This document shows, piece by piece, positions 30,791 through 40,207 of a stretch of DNA of 64,000 nt. The notes under the pieces are model-generated. The model did not search any database. It was not told the DNA's origin and was given only the letters and a program-made list of their open reading frames with translations. A program made the position numbers and the translations under genes. Positions within the stretch are counted from its first letter, which is position 1. Every line of letters starts with the position of its first letter. Source of the stretch: Pseudoxanthomonas sp. SL93 (GTDB taxonomy: Bacteria > Pseudomonadota > Gammaproteobacteria > Xanthomonadales > Xanthomonadaceae); NCBI RefSeq assembly GCF_026625825.1, contig NZ_CP113065.1:1860001-1924000 (forward strand), given 5' to 3'.

Positions 30791-31237
30791 ATGAAGACCC
30801 CCATCACCCGCGCGACAAGCGATGACGCGGATGCCATCGCCCCGTTGTTCGACCTGTACCGTCGCTTCTACGGACAGCCTGCCGACCTGGCACGCGCCCG
30901 CGCCTTCATCGGCGAGCGGCTGGCCCGCGGGGAATCGGTGATCCTGGTGGCCAGGCACGATGGCGAGCTGGCGGGATTCACCCAGTTGTTCCCGTCGTTT
31001 TCCTCCGTTTCCGCAGGACGCACCTGGGTACTCAACGACCTGTTCGTGCACCCGCATGCGCGCCGCCATGGCCTGGCGCGTGCCCTGCTTGCCGCCGCCG
31101 CCGAATTCGCGCGCACCGACGGCGCATTGCGGCTGGAACTGGAAACCGACCACGACAACCATCATGCGCAGGCGCTTTACCGCGCGATGGGATGGGAACC
31201 GTTCGACGGCACGCTGCGGTTCCGGCTGGGGCTGTAA
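30791..31237 (+). CDS. GNAT family N-acetyltransferase
   Basis: 148 aa from an ATG with AGGAG five bases upstream; an ATG six codons earlier is less likely. The acetyl-CoA fold is visible as TWVLNDLFVHPHARRHGLARALL (motif A, R/Q-x-x-G-x-A/G equivalent RRHGLA) followed by HHAQALYRAMGWEPFDGTLRF (motif B). The substrate is unknown. It stands alone between prfA and the GT41 gene. Confidence 0.88.
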   Translation: MKTPITRATSDDADAIAPLFDLYRRFYGQPADLARARAFIGERLARGESVILVARHDGELAGFTQLFPSFSSVSAGRTWVLNDLFVHPHARRHGLARALLAAAAEFARTDGALRLELETDHDNHHAQALYRAMGWEPFDGTLRFRLGL

Positions 31238-31553
31238 CGCTTCAAGCGCGCATGATTCCATGAGGGCGTGGTGCGGGCAGACAGCACCGCTGAGTCGCGA
31301 ACGCGGCCGAGGCCTTTGCCGGCGAATGATGATTCGTCATTCCGATGCATCGCGGTGCGCCCGGGAGGGTGCGCGATGACCTGCTGTCGGCGCGCCGTCG
31401 CGGCTCACGTCGCTCCCAAGATCGCCCGGACGTCACCGTCGTGGACCGCGGCTTGTATCCCGTCGCGCCCAGCCGCTAGGCTGCCCGCCATGATCACTGC
31501 CTCGCGTCTCGCCGCGTGTCGCCACGCGCCCACCTCCTGCCCCGGCCGCGAAC
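31238..31553. repeat. Non-coding spacer with a 25-base intergenic repeat at 31394-31418
   Basis: I see no convincing gene in these 316 bases. The segment at 31394-31418 (GCCGTCGCGGC...CTCCCA) recurs with two mismatches at 37980-38004, so it is a dispersed intergenic repeat. A 24-codon ORF from about 31491 (MITASRLAACRH...) overlaps the start of the next gene in another frame and is not supported. Confidence 0.5.
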
Positions 31554-33278
31554 GTGGCCACTGACGATCCGCGCAGTGCGCGTGCGCAACTGCGTCAGCG
31601 CGTGCAGCACGCTCCCCTGGATTTCATCGCCTGGGTGATGCTGGCGGATGCGGAGCTTGATCACGGCGACGCGGAAGCCGGATTGCGCGCTGCCGCGCAG
31701 GCATTGGCGTTGAGAGCCGGCCATCCTGAGGCCCTGGCCCGGCTTGGTCGCGGTCACTGGATGCAGGGCCGACATGCACAGGCCACCGACGCGCTGCGGC
31801 AGGCGGCCACGCAGGCACCGCAGCATCCCGGCATCGCGCTCTGGCTGGGCCACGCGCTGGAAGACGCCGGTGAAGCCGAAGCCGCCGCGCAGGCCTACGA
31901 GCATGCGTATCGCCTGCTGCCGGACGAGCCGCTCTTCGCCGCGCACCTGCTGAACTGGCGCCGCAAGCTGTGCGACTGGCGCGACCTCGAACGGCTTTCT
32001 GCCCAGGTCCGCGCCGCCGTGCGCGATGGCGGGGGCGTGGTGGAGCCGTTCGCCTTCCTCAGCGAGGACACGCGCGCCGACGAACAACTCGCCTGCGCCC
32101 GCGCACGCGCTCAGGTGATCGCACGGAGCATCGCGCCGCTGCCCGCGCCTGCGCAGGAAACCGGCGACGGCACGCTTCGCTTCGGCTTCCTGTCCAACGG
32201 TTTCGGTGCGCACCCGACCGGGCTGCTGACCGTGGCGTTCTTCGAAGCGATGCGCGCGCACGCGGAGGCCAGCGTGCATCTGTTCGCGCTCAATGCCGAC
32301 GACCGCAGCCCGATCCGCCAGCGGCTGGAGGAAGCCACCACGCTGCATGACGTCGCCGGGCTGTCGCATGGCGAGGTGGCGCAACGCATCCGTGAGCAGC
32401 AGATCGACATCCTCTATGACTTGCGTGGCTGGGGGGGCGGTGGCACGCCGGAGGTGCTGGCGAGGCGGCCGGCGCCCCTGCAGGTCAACTGGCTGGCCTA
32501 TCCCGGCACGTCCGGCGCGCCATGGATGGACTACGTGCTGGCGGATCGCTTCGCGCTGCCGCCCGCGCTAGTGCCCGGTTATAGCGAACAGGTCGCCTGG
32601 CTTCCCGGCGCTTTCCAGCCTTCCGATACACGACGCGGAATCGGCACGCCCCCGGACCGGGAAGACTGCGGCCTGCCCCTCTCGGGCGTGGTCTATGCGT
32701 GCTTCAACAACAGCTACAAGCTCAATCCGGGCAGCTTCACGCGGATGCTGGACATCCTGAAACAGGTGGAGGGCAGCGTGCTTTGGTTGCTGTCCGGCCC
32801 CGGTCTGGCCGACGAGCGCCTGCGCGCCGCGGCGCGCGCGCAAGGCGTGGACGCAGGTCGATTGGTGTTCATGCGCAAGCTGCCGCATGCGGACTACCTG
32901 GCGCGCTACCGGCACGCCGACCTGTTCCTGGACTGCAACCCGTACAACGCCCATACCACGGCGTCGGATGCGCTGTGGGCCGGCTGCCCGGTGCTGACGC
33001 GACCCGGCGAAACCTTCGCGTCGCGCGTGGCAGGCAGCCTCAACCATCACCTCGGGCTGGATGATCTGAACACCGCCAGCGACGCCGACTACGTGCGTCT
33101 TGCGGTGACGCTCGGCCGGGACGCGGGCGCCCGCGATGTGCTGCGCACGCGACTGAAGCTGGCACGCGAGCACGCTGGCCTGTTCGACATGGCGCGGTTC
33201 GCCACCGGCTTCCTGCAGCTGGCACGACGGATGGATCAGCGAAGGCGGCAGGGCCTGCCACCCATCTCACTCGACTGA
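31554..33278 (+). CDS. TPR-linked GT41 glycosyltransferase (O-GlcNAc transferase / SPINDLY family)
   Basis: 574 aa: about four TPR units (residues 1-130) are fused to a GT41 catalytic region of two Rossmann-like lobes. The family catalytic-site motif GAHPTGLL has H220. NNSYKLNP carries K389, the UDP-phosphate-binding lysine. The sugar-nucleotide segment is CNPYNAHTTASDALWAGCPVLT. A crystallised Xanthomonas homologue (XcOGT) has the same size and layout. Cytosolic, no signal peptide. The start is a GTG without a clear Shine-Dalgarno. Acceptor proteins are unknown. Confidence 0.92.
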   Translation: MATDDPRSARAQLRQRVQHAPLDFIAWVMLADAELDHGDAEAGLRAAAQALALRAGHPEALARLGRGHWMQGRHAQATDALRQAATQAPQHPGIALWLGHALEDAGEAEAAAQAYEHAYRLLPDEPLFAAHLLNWRRKLCDWRDLERLSAQVRAAVRDGGGVVEPFAFLSEDTRADEQLACARARAQVIARSIAPLPAPAQETGDGTLRFGFLSNGFGAHPTGLLTVAFFEAMRAHAEASVHLFALNADDRSPIRQRLEEATTLHDVAGLSHGEVAQRIREQQIDILYDLRGWGGGGTPEVLARRPAPLQVNWLAYPGTSGAPWMDYVLADRFALPPALVPGYSEQVAWLPGAFQPSDTRRGIGTPPDREDCGLPLSGVVYACFNNSYKLNPGSFTRMLDILKQVEGSVLWLLSGPGLADERLRAAARAQGVDAGRLVFMRKLPHADYLARYRHADLFLDCNPYNAHTTASDALWAGCPVLTRPGETFASRVAGSLNHHLGLDDLNTASDADYVRLAVTLGRDAGARDVLRTRLKLAREHAGLFDMARFATGFLQLARRMDQRRRQGLPPISLD

Positions 33279-33304
33279 CACGCGTTTGCGCTACGCTGCG
33301 CGGC

Positions 33305-33823
33305 ATGAGCCATGCCGACGAACTGATCCCCTTGAACCTTTGCGTGCTGACCGTTTCGGACAGCCGCACCCTGCAGGAAGATCGCTCCGGCGACTATCTG
33401 GTCGCCGCACTCACGGAGGCGGGCCACCAGGTGCACGCACGCGCACTGCTGCCGGACGACCGTTACCGCCTGCGGGCCCTCGTGTCGCACTGGATCGCCG
33501 ATCCGGCGGTGGACGGCATCCTGGTGACCGGTGGCACCGGCTTCACCGGTCGCGATTCGACGCCTGAGGCGCTGCTGCCGCTGCTGGACAAGGAGATGCC
33601 CGGCTTCGGCGAACTGTTCCGGCAGATCAGCTTCGACGAGATCGGTACGTCGTCGCTGCAGTCGCGCGCATTCGCGGGCCTGGCCAACCAGACGTTCGTG
33701 TTCTGCCTGCCCGGCTCCACCTCCGCCTGCCGCACGGGCTGGGAAAAGATCATCCGCGCGCAGCTCGATGCGCGCACGAAACCCTGCAACCTGGCCACGT
33801 TGCGTCCCCGCCTGAAGGAATGA
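33305..33823 (+). CDS. moaB: Molybdenum cofactor biosynthesis protein B
   Basis: MoaB/Mog-family protein of molybdenum-cofactor synthesis. It adenylylates molybdopterin in some species, while the role of MoaB in E. coli is unsettled. It is 172 aa, with the MPT-binding signature [17 protein letters not shown] (about residues 76-92) and [18 protein letters not shown]. No other moa or moe gene is in the window. It ends in an ATGA junction with the next frame. Confidence 0.93.
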   Translation: MSHADELIPLNLCVLTVSDSRTLQEDRSGDYLVAALTEAGHQVHARALLPDDRYRLRALVSHWIADPAVDGILVTGGTGFTGRDSTPEALLPLLDKEMPGFGELFRQISFDEIGTSSLQSRAFAGLANQTFVFCLPGSTSACRTGWEKIIRAQLDARTKPCNLATLRPRLKE

Positions 33824-33837
33824 GCAAGGAGCCGTCG

Positions 33838-34173
33838 ATGTCACTGGACACTACCCTTCGCCTGCTGGCCAAGGCCAGCGGCATGACCCCGGCGGATCTT
33901 GCCGCCGCCATTCCGCGCGCCGGCGTGGCCACCGTCAAATCCTGGATGGCCGGCGACAAACTGCCCGGCCGTGACCAGTTGAACGCCCTGGCGCGCGCAC
34001 TGGGCGTGCCGGCCGGCGCGCTGCTGTCGGAGCTGGCCACCACGCTGGACCCGGCCCGCACGCGCGGCGAACACGACCTGCTGGCTGCCTACCGCGCCCT
34101 CAACACGCGGCAGCAGGGCGCCCTGCTGGAAGTCGCGCGCGGCATGGCGGGACAGGCGCGCCGCAAGCGCTGA
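33838..34173 (+). CDS. Small XRE-type helix-turn-helix regulator
   Basis: 111 aa. An N-terminal HTH (residues about 5-60: [19 protein letters not shown], then [24 protein letters not shown]) is followed by a short helical tail ending in basic RRKR. I start it at ATG 33838 because AGGAG lies 6 bases upstream; ATG 33820 overlaps moaB but has no spacing for a ribosome site. Target genes are unknown; moaB and ppk2 flank it on the same strand. Confidence 0.8.
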   Translation: MSLDTTLRLLAKASGMTPADLAAAIPRAGVATVKSWMAGDKLPGRDQLNALARALGVPAGALLSELATTLDPARTRGEHDLLAAYRALNTRQQGALLEVARGMAGQARRKR

Positions 34174-34244
34174 TGCCCTGATCGCCGCACGCGGTCCGCC
34201 GCACTCGCTTCGCCGCCCCTGTTTCCGCCACCGCAAGGAACGCC

Positions 34245-35036
34245 ATGAAGACGCTCAAGCGAAAAGAATACGAAGCCCTGCTGACACCGCTCCAGCTGGA
34301 ACTCGCGGCGATGGCGCGCTGGGCCTCGCACAGCGGCGCGCGCATCGTCGTGGTGATGGAAGGCCGCGACACGGCCGGGAAGGGCGGCGCGATCACCGCG
34401 ATCACCCAGCACCTCAACCCGCGCCAGTGCCGGGTGGTCGCGCTGCCCAAGCCCAGCGAACGCGAAGCGACGCAGTGGTACTTCCAGCGCTACATCACGC
34501 ACCTGCCGGCGGCCGGCGAGATCGTCCTGTTCGACCGCAGCTGGTACAACCGCGCCGGCGTGGAGAAGGTGATGGGCTACTGCAGCGAAACGCAGTACCG
34601 CCAGTTCCTGCAGCAGGCGCCGGTGTTCGAGCGCGGCATCACCGACGACGGCATCCTGCTGTTCAAGTACTGGCTGTGCGTGGACCAGGCGCTGCAGGAG
34701 GAGCGTTTCGCCGAACGCGCCGAAGAGCCGTTGAAGAGCTGGAAGCTGTCGCCCATCGACCTCAAGGCGCGGGAAAAGTACGGCGACTACACCGCTGCGC
34801 GCGAAGCCATGCTGAAAGCCACGCATACCGCCCATGCCCCGTGGACGCTGGTCGACTTCAACGACCAGCGCCTGGGCCGGCTCACCCTGATCCGCCACCT
34901 GCTGGATCGGCTGCCGGATACCGAAGTGCCTCTCGAGCTGCTGGGCCTGCCGCCCCTGAAGGGCAAGCTGGCCAAAGAGAAGTACACCGTGGTGAAGCCC
35001 ATCCCCTCCTTCCGCGCCAAGGCGCCGCGCGGCTAG
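34245..35036 (+). CDS. ppk2: Polyphosphate kinase 2
   Basis: PPK2 transfers phosphate between polyphosphate and nucleotides, mostly in the nucleotide-forming direction. It is 263 aa, one PPK2 domain: Walker A EGRDTAGKGGA (residues 39-49), Walker B FDRSWYNRAGVE (96-107), and a lid region rich in Lys and Arg. Single-domain length fits the class I/III group, and the donor/acceptor preference cannot be read from sequence. It is a lone gene 71 bases after the HTH regulator. Confidence 0.95.
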   Translation: MKTLKRKEYEALLTPLQLELAAMARWASHSGARIVVVMEGRDTAGKGGAITAITQHLNPRQCRVVALPKPSEREATQWYFQRYITHLPAAGEIVLFDRSWYNRAGVEKVMGYCSETQYRQFLQQAPVFERGITDDGILLFKYWLCVDQALQEERFAERAEEPLKSWKLSPIDLKAREKYGDYTAAREAMLKATHTAHAPWTLVDFNDQRLGRLTLIRHLLDRLPDTEVPLELLGLPPLKGKLAKEKYTVVKPIPSFRAKAPRG

Positions 35037-35466
35037 CACGCAAGTAGCCAACGCCCCTGACCGGGGCTCGCAGGACTCCATCGCCTGCCCGACGCGACCG
35101 AGCCTGCATCCGGCATGCCCTCGGCAAGTCCTCACGGGACAGGAAGCGGTCACGGCTTGTCCGTGCCTTGCGCGTGGGTCGGCATGCACGGTGACACGTG
35201 CAGCGCGCATGCGTCTTCGCGGATGACGCGTGGCGTGTCACGCGCCTGCAGCTTCCGTCTGCTTACCAGCGTGGGAAAGACACGGTGGCGCCAACAATTG
35301 CGATAGCCCAACTGCATCACATCCGTTCATGTGTGCATGCGGCATACCGGCACCCGGCCGATCCGATACAGGACCGTCCACCCCCCCACACCGCACTACC
35401 CGGCACGGCGGGGACTGCCTTGCAGTCCGCGACCTCCACCTTACGCAAGGCTATGGGAGAGTGATC
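35037..35466. other. 430-base non-coding region before the chitinase gene
   Basis: I see no gene here. The region contains a GCGTGTCACGC-type near-palindrome (about 35231-35243) that resembles half sites of CRP/Clp-like regulators. The chitinase Shine-Dalgarno (GGGAGAG) is at its 3' end. Long upstream regions are usual for regulated secreted enzymes. Confidence 0.4.
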
Positions 35467-37803
35467 ATGTTGAGGAGTTTGGGCAGGACTTACTGGCTGA
35501 TCGGGGCGCTGGCGATGGCCGCCAGCGGCAGCGCCTACGCGCAGACCGTCAGCTGCAGCGGCGTACCCGCGTGGACGTCGTCCACCATCTACAACCCCGG
35601 CGACAAGCTGGTGTACCAAAACCGGCTGTACGAGGCGAAGATCCAGATCTGGAATGCGCCACCCACGCACTGCACGAGCTGCGGCTGGTACCAGGACCTG
35701 GGCGCATGCGGCACCGGCAGCAACCAGCCGCCCAGCGTCACGCTGACGGCACCCGCCAATGGCGCGTCCGTCACCACCGGCAGCACGGTGACGGTCAGCG
35801 CCAATGCCAGCGACAGCGATGGCACCATCGCGCGCGTGGAGTTCTTCCGCGGCACGACATCACTCGGGGTGGATACCGCATCGCCCTACACGGTCACCTG
35901 GAGCAACGCGACGGCCGGCAGCCATGCCTTCCGCGCGGTCGCCACCGACAACGGCGGCGCGACGGCCCAGTCGGCCACCGCCACGATCACCGTGGGTACC
36001 CCGTCGGACACCATCGCGCCCAGCGTGCCGGCCGGGTTGAATTCGCCATCGAAAACCGCGTCCAGCGTGTCGCTGGCGTGGGCCGCCTCCACCGACAACA
36101 GTGGCGGCAGCGGCGTGGCCGGTTATGACGTCTACCGGAATGGCTCGCTTGCGGGCTCGGCCACCGGCACCAGTTTCACCAGCACGGGACTGTCGGCCAA
36201 CACCGCCTACAGCTTCACCGTCCGTGCGCGCGACAATGCCGGCAATGCGTCCGCGCAGAGCGGCGCCATCAGCGTGACCACCTCGGCGGCCAGCGATACC
36301 GTCGCCCCGTCGGTCCCCACCAGTCTGGCCGTGGTCGGCCAGACGAGCAGCAACATCTCGCTGGCGTGGAACGCCTCCACCGACAACAGCGGCGGCAGTG
36401 GCGTGGCCGGCTATGACGTCTACCGCAATGGCGTGCTCGCCGGCTCCCCGGCTGGCAACACCTACACCGTCACCGGACTGGCCGCGGCCACCAGCTACAG
36501 CTTCACGGTGCGCGCGCGCGACGTGGCGGGCAACGCGTCCGCTCAGAGCACGGCCATCACCGGCAGCACCACGTCCGGCGGTGGGGGCGGCAACAAGCGG
36601 CTGCTGGGTTATTTCGTGCAGTGGGGCATCTACGCACGCAACTACCGGGTGAAGAACATCGACACCAGCGGCACCGCCGCCAAGCTCACCCATATCAACT
36701 ACGCGTTCGGCAATGTCCGCAACAACCGGTGCGAGGTCGGCGTCACCCAGCCCACCAACGAGGCCACCGGCGCAGGCGGCGACGCGTTCGCCGACTACAC
36801 CAAGGCCTTCAGTGCGGCCGAAAGCGTCGACGGCGTCGCCGATACCTGGGACCAGCCGCTGCGCGGCAACTGGAACCAGCTGAAGGAACTGAAGGCCAAG
36901 CATCCCGGCCTGAAAGTGCTGATCTCGCTGGGCGGCTGGACGTGGTCGCGTGGCTTTGCCGAGGCCGCCAGGCCCGCCAACCGGCAGGCATTCGTGGCCT
37001 CGTGCATCGACGCCTACATCCGCGGCAACCTGCCCGTCACCGACGGCGCTGGCGGCACCGGTGCGGCGCTTGGCGTGTTCGACGGCATTGACCTGGACTG
37101 GGAATACCCCAACGCCTGCGGCCTCAGCTGCGGCACGGCGGAAGACCGCGCCAACTTCACCGCACTGCTGGCCGAATTCCGCAGCCAGCTCAACGCGGTG
37201 CGGCCGGGCCTGTTGCTGACCGTGGCGGTGGGTGCCGGCGTCGACAAGATCGCCGCCACCGATCCGGGCCAGTACGCGCAGCACCTGGATTTCATCAACA
37301 TCATGAGCTACGACTTCCACGGCACGTGGGAACCACGCACCAACCACCATTCGGCGCTGTTCGATTCGCCCAACGATCCTTCCACGGGCGATATCCGCTT
37401 CTACAACAGCAATGACGCGGTCGAGGCCTTCCTGCAGCGTGGCGTGCCGGCCTCCAAGTTGAACCTGGGCATCGGCTTCTACGGCCGTGGCTGGACCAAC
37501 GTGCCCAACGTCAACAACGGCCTGTACCAGAGCGGCAGCGCCGCCGCGGGCACGTACGAGGCGGGCAACGAGGACTACCGCGTGCTGAAGAACCTGGCGT
37601 GGCCCAGCTTCATCGATCCGGTCGCGCGCGCGCACTGGATCTACAACGGCACCACGTTCTGGTCGTTCGACAACCCGGCCATCATCACCGAGAAGATGAA
37701 CTACACCAAGGTGCAGGGCCTGGGCGGCGCGTTCTTCTGGGAGCTCAGCGGCGACGATGCGCAGGGCACGCTGGCCAAGACGATGAGTGCGGGACTGGAG
37801 TAA
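35467..37803 (+). CDS. Secreted multidomain GH18 chitinase
   Basis: 778 aa. A signal peptide (residues 1-25, cleavage after SAYA) is followed by a CBM5/12 chitin-binding module (WTSSTIYNPGDKLVYQNRLYEAK, 36-81) and an Ig-like domain (89-178). Two very similar fibronectin III domains (about 183-272 and 281-368), a Gly-rich linker and the GH18 catalytic domain (about 377-778) complete it. The active site DGIDLDWEYP puts the general acid at E546. It probably hydrolyses chitin outside the cell. It ends in a strong terminator. Confidence 0.96.
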   Translation: MLRSLGRTYWLIGALAMAASGSAYAQTVSCSGVPAWTSSTIYNPGDKLVYQNRLYEAKIQIWNAPPTHCTSCGWYQDLGACGTGSNQPPSVTLTAPANGASVTTGSTVTVSANASDSDGTIARVEFFRGTTSLGVDTASPYTVTWSNATAGSHAFRAVATDNGGATAQSATATITVGTPSDTIAPSVPAGLNSPSKTASSVSLAWAASTDNSGGSGVAGYDVYRNGSLAGSATGTSFTSTGLSANTAYSFTVRARDNAGNASAQSGAISVTTSAASDTVAPSVPTSLAVVGQTSSNISLAWNASTDNSGGSGVAGYDVYRNGVLAGSPAGNTYTVTGLAAATSYSFTVRARDVAGNASAQSTAITGSTTSGGGGGNKRLLGYFVQWGIYARNYRVKNIDTSGTAAKLTHINYAFGNVRNNRCEVGVTQPTNEATGAGGDAFADYTKAFSAAESVDGVADTWDQPLRGNWNQLKELKAKHPGLKVLISLGGWTWSRGFAEAARPANRQAFVASCIDAYIRGNLPVTDGAGGTGAALGVFDGIDLDWEYPNACGLSCGTAEDRANFTALLAEFRSQLNAVRPGLLLTVAVGAGVDKIAATDPGQYAQHLDFINIMSYDFHGTWEPRTNHHSALFDSPNDPSTGDIRFYNSNDAVEAFLQRGVPASKLNLGIGFYGRGWTNVPNVNNGLYQSGSAAAGTYEAGNEDYRVLKNLAWPSFIDPVARAHWIYNGTTFWSFDNPAIITEKMNYTKVQGLGGAFFWELSGDDAQGTLAKTMSAGLE

Positions 37804-37815
37804 ATACGTGTCGGG

Positions 37816-37848
37816 AAGGAAGCGGCCGCATGGCCGCTTCCTTCTTTC
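37816..37848 (+). terminator. Rho-independent terminator of the chitinase gene
   Basis: A 12-bp perfect stem (37816-37827 with 37832-37843) with a GCAT loop is followed by TCTTTCG, starting 13 bases after the stop codon. Confidence 0.85.
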
Positions 37849-37928
37849 GTGCGGGAAGGGTGGGTCGCGACTGCGCCCTCCCGATATCGCCACTCACGCT
37901 GCACGGGCATGAACGCACGGCAGCGCGC

Positions 37929-38004
37929 CGCGCATGGGAGACCGCGCATGGGAGACCGCACAACGTGCCGCGATGGCTCGCCGTCGCGACCCACGTCGCT
38001 CCCA
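37929..38004. repeat. Short intergenic repeats between chitinase and acyP
   Basis: The unit CGCATGGGAGAC occurs twice in tandem at about 37930-37957, and a related GCCGCATGGGAGACC is at about 55903. The 25-base repeat shared with 31394-31418 occupies 37980-38004. Confidence 0.5.
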
Positions 38005-38015
38005 CAGAATCCGCG

Positions 38016-38282
38016 TCAGCCGGTGACGAACCCTTCGTTGACCGCACCCTGCCAGTCGCCGCGCTCCACGCTGTCCACGCGCGCCGAGGGCGGCCCATGC
38101 CGCAACCAGGCTTCCAGCGTATCGAGTGCGTCGACAGGCCCGGCGGCAATCACTTCAACGCGCCCATCGGGCAGATTGGTGGCGCGCCCGGACAGCCGCA
38201 GGTCCAGTGCGCGTTCGCGGGTGGAAGCGCGGAAGAACACGCCCTGCACCTTGCCGCTCACCAGGAAACGCACCGCCGCCAT
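38016..38282 (-). CDS. acyP: Acylphosphatase
   Basis: This hydrolyses carboxyl-phosphate bonds of acyl phosphates. It is 88 aa, the normal size, with the catalytic pair in VSGKVQGVFFRAS (R18) and GRATNLPDG (N36). It ends GDWQGAVNEGFVTG rather than the usual F-x-I-R/K-Y tail, a small divergence. The ATG shares a base with the TGA of the upstream thioredoxin-like gene (TGATG). Confidence 0.93.
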   Translation of the reverse strand: MAAVRFLVSGKVQGVFFRASTRERALDLRLSGRATNLPDGRVEVIAAGPVDALDTLEAWLRHGPPSARVDSVERGDWQGAVNEGFVTG

Positions 38283-38854
38283 CACGCGCCTGCTTTGGGT
38301 CCATCGGTTTCCGCGATCACCGCTTCGATCTCCTTGCCGGTCACCGGGCCCAGGAACTGCTTGGCCACGCGTCCGTCGGGGGCGATCAGATACGTCAGCG
38401 GCAACCCGCGCGGCGTGGCGAAGTCGGACGGCGGGTTGTACACGTCGAGGATGGCGATGGGATACACCACCGGCCGCTTGGCCAGGAATGCCTTCAGCTC
38501 GTCCGCTTCGATTTCCTCGTAGGCCAGCCCGATGACCTCGATGTGGTCGTTGGCCTTGTCCAGTTCGGACAGGTCCGGCATTTCCTTCAGGCACGGCGCG
38601 CACCAGGTCGCCCAGAAGTTCACCACCACCCACTTGCCGCGGTGCGAAGCCAGGTCGTAGGCCGCGCCTTCCAGCGTCTGCACCTTCAGCGTAGGCAGCT
38701 CCGCGGTATGGTCCCCCGCCTTGCCGGCCGCCGGCTCCACCGCCTGCACCTGCGCCTCGATGGCGGGCTGCGCGGCTTCCTGCGGCGCGGATTCGGAATT
38801 GCAGGCGCTCAGCAGCAGCGGAATCGCAAGCAGGGGGGACAGGCGGGATGTCAT
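38282..38854 (-). CDS. TlpA/ResA-type thioredoxin-like lipoprotein
   Basis: 190 aa with lipobox LLLSAC (C18), so it is membrane-anchored in the periplasm. The thioredoxin fold (about residues 55-180) has the active site WCAPC in VVNFWATWCAPCLKEMPDL and the cis-proline region GLPLTYLIAPDGRVA. It is likely a disulfide reductase or cytochrome-maturation-like oxidoreductase. It overlaps yihY by 4 bases and acyP by 1. Confidence 0.92.
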   Translation of the reverse strand: MTSRLSPLLAIPLLLSACNSESAPQEAAQPAIEAQVQAVEPAAGKAGDHTAELPTLKVQTLEGAAYDLASHRGKWVVVNFWATWCAPCLKEMPDLSELDKANDHIEVIGLAYEEIEADELKAFLAKRPVVYPIAILDVYNPPSDFATPRGLPLTYLIAPDGRVAKQFLGPVTGKEIEAVIAETDGPKAGA

Positions 38855-40128
38855 GCAGGCTCCTTGATGGGTTCGGCGAACAGATCGCTGACCCGTTGCT
38901 TCAACAGTTCGCGCAGGGGAATGCGCAGGTCGTCCAGCGCACCGCGCGCAGCGCGGCCAAGCGCGTCGTCACGGAACGGCAGGTGGGCTTCGGCCACGGG
39001 GATGCGCAGCTGGCAGGCTTCGTACAGGTCGCACAGGGTCAGGTCATCCAGGTCGCGCGCCAGCAGCCATTCGCCTTCCTCGTCGCGCCGCAGCAGGTTG
39101 ATGTCCGACAGCTGTCCCAGCATCTGCTGGATCAGCGCGTCGGTCAGCATCGGCTCCATCGCCAGGATCTGGTCGCTGTGCAGGCCGCGGCCGTGTTCGC
39201 GCGCCTGCGCGAAGCGGCCCAGCATGCGCAGCAGGCCGTAGAGCTCGTAACCCAGCGGCAGGCGCATGGCCACCGGCTGGTAGCGGAACGCGGCCATGCC
39301 CGATGCCAGCGACGCACCCAGCAGCACGGCGATCCAGCACAGGTAGATCCACAGCAGCAGGATGGGCGCGGCCGCCACCGCGCCATAGATCTTCTGGTAC
39401 GCGTTGAAACTTCCCAGGTACAGGCCCAGGCCCCACTTGGCCAGTTCAAGCAGCACCGTGGCCAGCAACGCACCCGCGACCGCATAGCGCCACTTGATGG
39501 TCCGGTGCGGCACCACGCGGTAGATGACCACGATGGCGGCGCACTCGATCAGCACCGGCGCGATGCTCAGCGACAGGCCCTGCACCCAGCGCCCGCCACT
39601 GGTGGCGAACAGCGGCAGCGCATAGAAGCGCGCCGAGAGCGCCAGCGACGCCGCCGCCATCAACGCACCCAGCGTCAGCACCGTCCAGTAGACGAGGAAC
39701 CGCGAGAGCTTGGGCCGCGCACTGGTGACGCGCCAGATGCGGTTGAAGGTGGCCTCGATGCTGTTGAGCGTGATCAGCAGCGACGCCACCAGCGCGATCA
39801 CGCCCACCGCGGTCAGCTTGCCGGTATTGGCCAGGAAACCATCCAGCGTGGTCTTCAGGCTGTTGGCCGCGCCGGGCAGGAAGTTGGCGAAGATGTAGTC
39901 GCGCAGCTGCGCGCTCCACTCCTGGAACACCGGGAACGCCGACAGCACACCGAACACCACCATCGCCAGCGGCACCAGCGCGAACAATGTCGTGTACGCC
40001 AGCGAGCCGGCGGCCTGGAACAGCCGGTCGTCGAGGAAGCGCTTGGCGAGGAAACGGAAGAACGTGCCCGCGCGCGCGCGGTCGCGCATGCGGTCGCTCC
40101 AGCGGTTCAATGAGTCCAGTGGCTCCAT
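38851..40128 (-). CDS. yihY: YihY/BrkB family inner-membrane protein
   Basis: 425 aa. The N-terminal two thirds carry about six transmembrane helices with the family motifs QAAGSLAYTTLFALVPL and NSIEATFNRIWRV. The C-terminal 130 residues are a cytosolic winged-helix-like extension (MLTDALIQQMLGQLSDINLLRRDEEGEW...). Older databases call it ribonuclease BN, which is a misassignment. Function unknown. First gene of a yihY-tlpA-like-acyP operon, divergent from wrbA. Confidence 0.92.
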   Translation of the reverse strand: MEPLDSLNRWSDRMRDRARAGTFFRFLAKRFLDDRLFQAAGSLAYTTLFALVPLAMVVFGVLSAFPVFQEWSAQLRDYIFANFLPGAANSLKTTLDGFLANTGKLTAVGVIALVASLLITLNSIEATFNRIWRVTSARPKLSRFLVYWTVLTLGALMAAASLALSARFYALPLFATSGGRWVQGLSLSIAPVLIECAAIVVIYRVVPHRTIKWRYAVAGALLATVLLELAKWGLGLYLGSFNAYQKIYGAVAAAPILLLWIYLCWIAVLLGASLASGMAAFRYQPVAMRLPLGYELYGLLRMLGRFAQAREHGRGLHSDQILAMEPMLTDALIQQMLGQLSDINLLRRDEEGEWLLARDLDDLTLCDLYEACQLRIPVAEAHLPFRDDALGRAARGALDDLRIPLRELLKQRVSDLFAEPIKEPA

Positions 40129-40207
40129 GGGCGGAAGGGTAACCGATGCGCCGTGGGGGCGACATCGCCGATACTAGGCACGTTCCCGCCCCTCAAGACC
40201 TGCCCTG

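Noticed and set aside
38848..40113. Long plus-strand frame opposite yihY
   Set aside because: Translation is Gln/Arg/His-rich noise; yihY has membrane helices and family motifs in the other strand.
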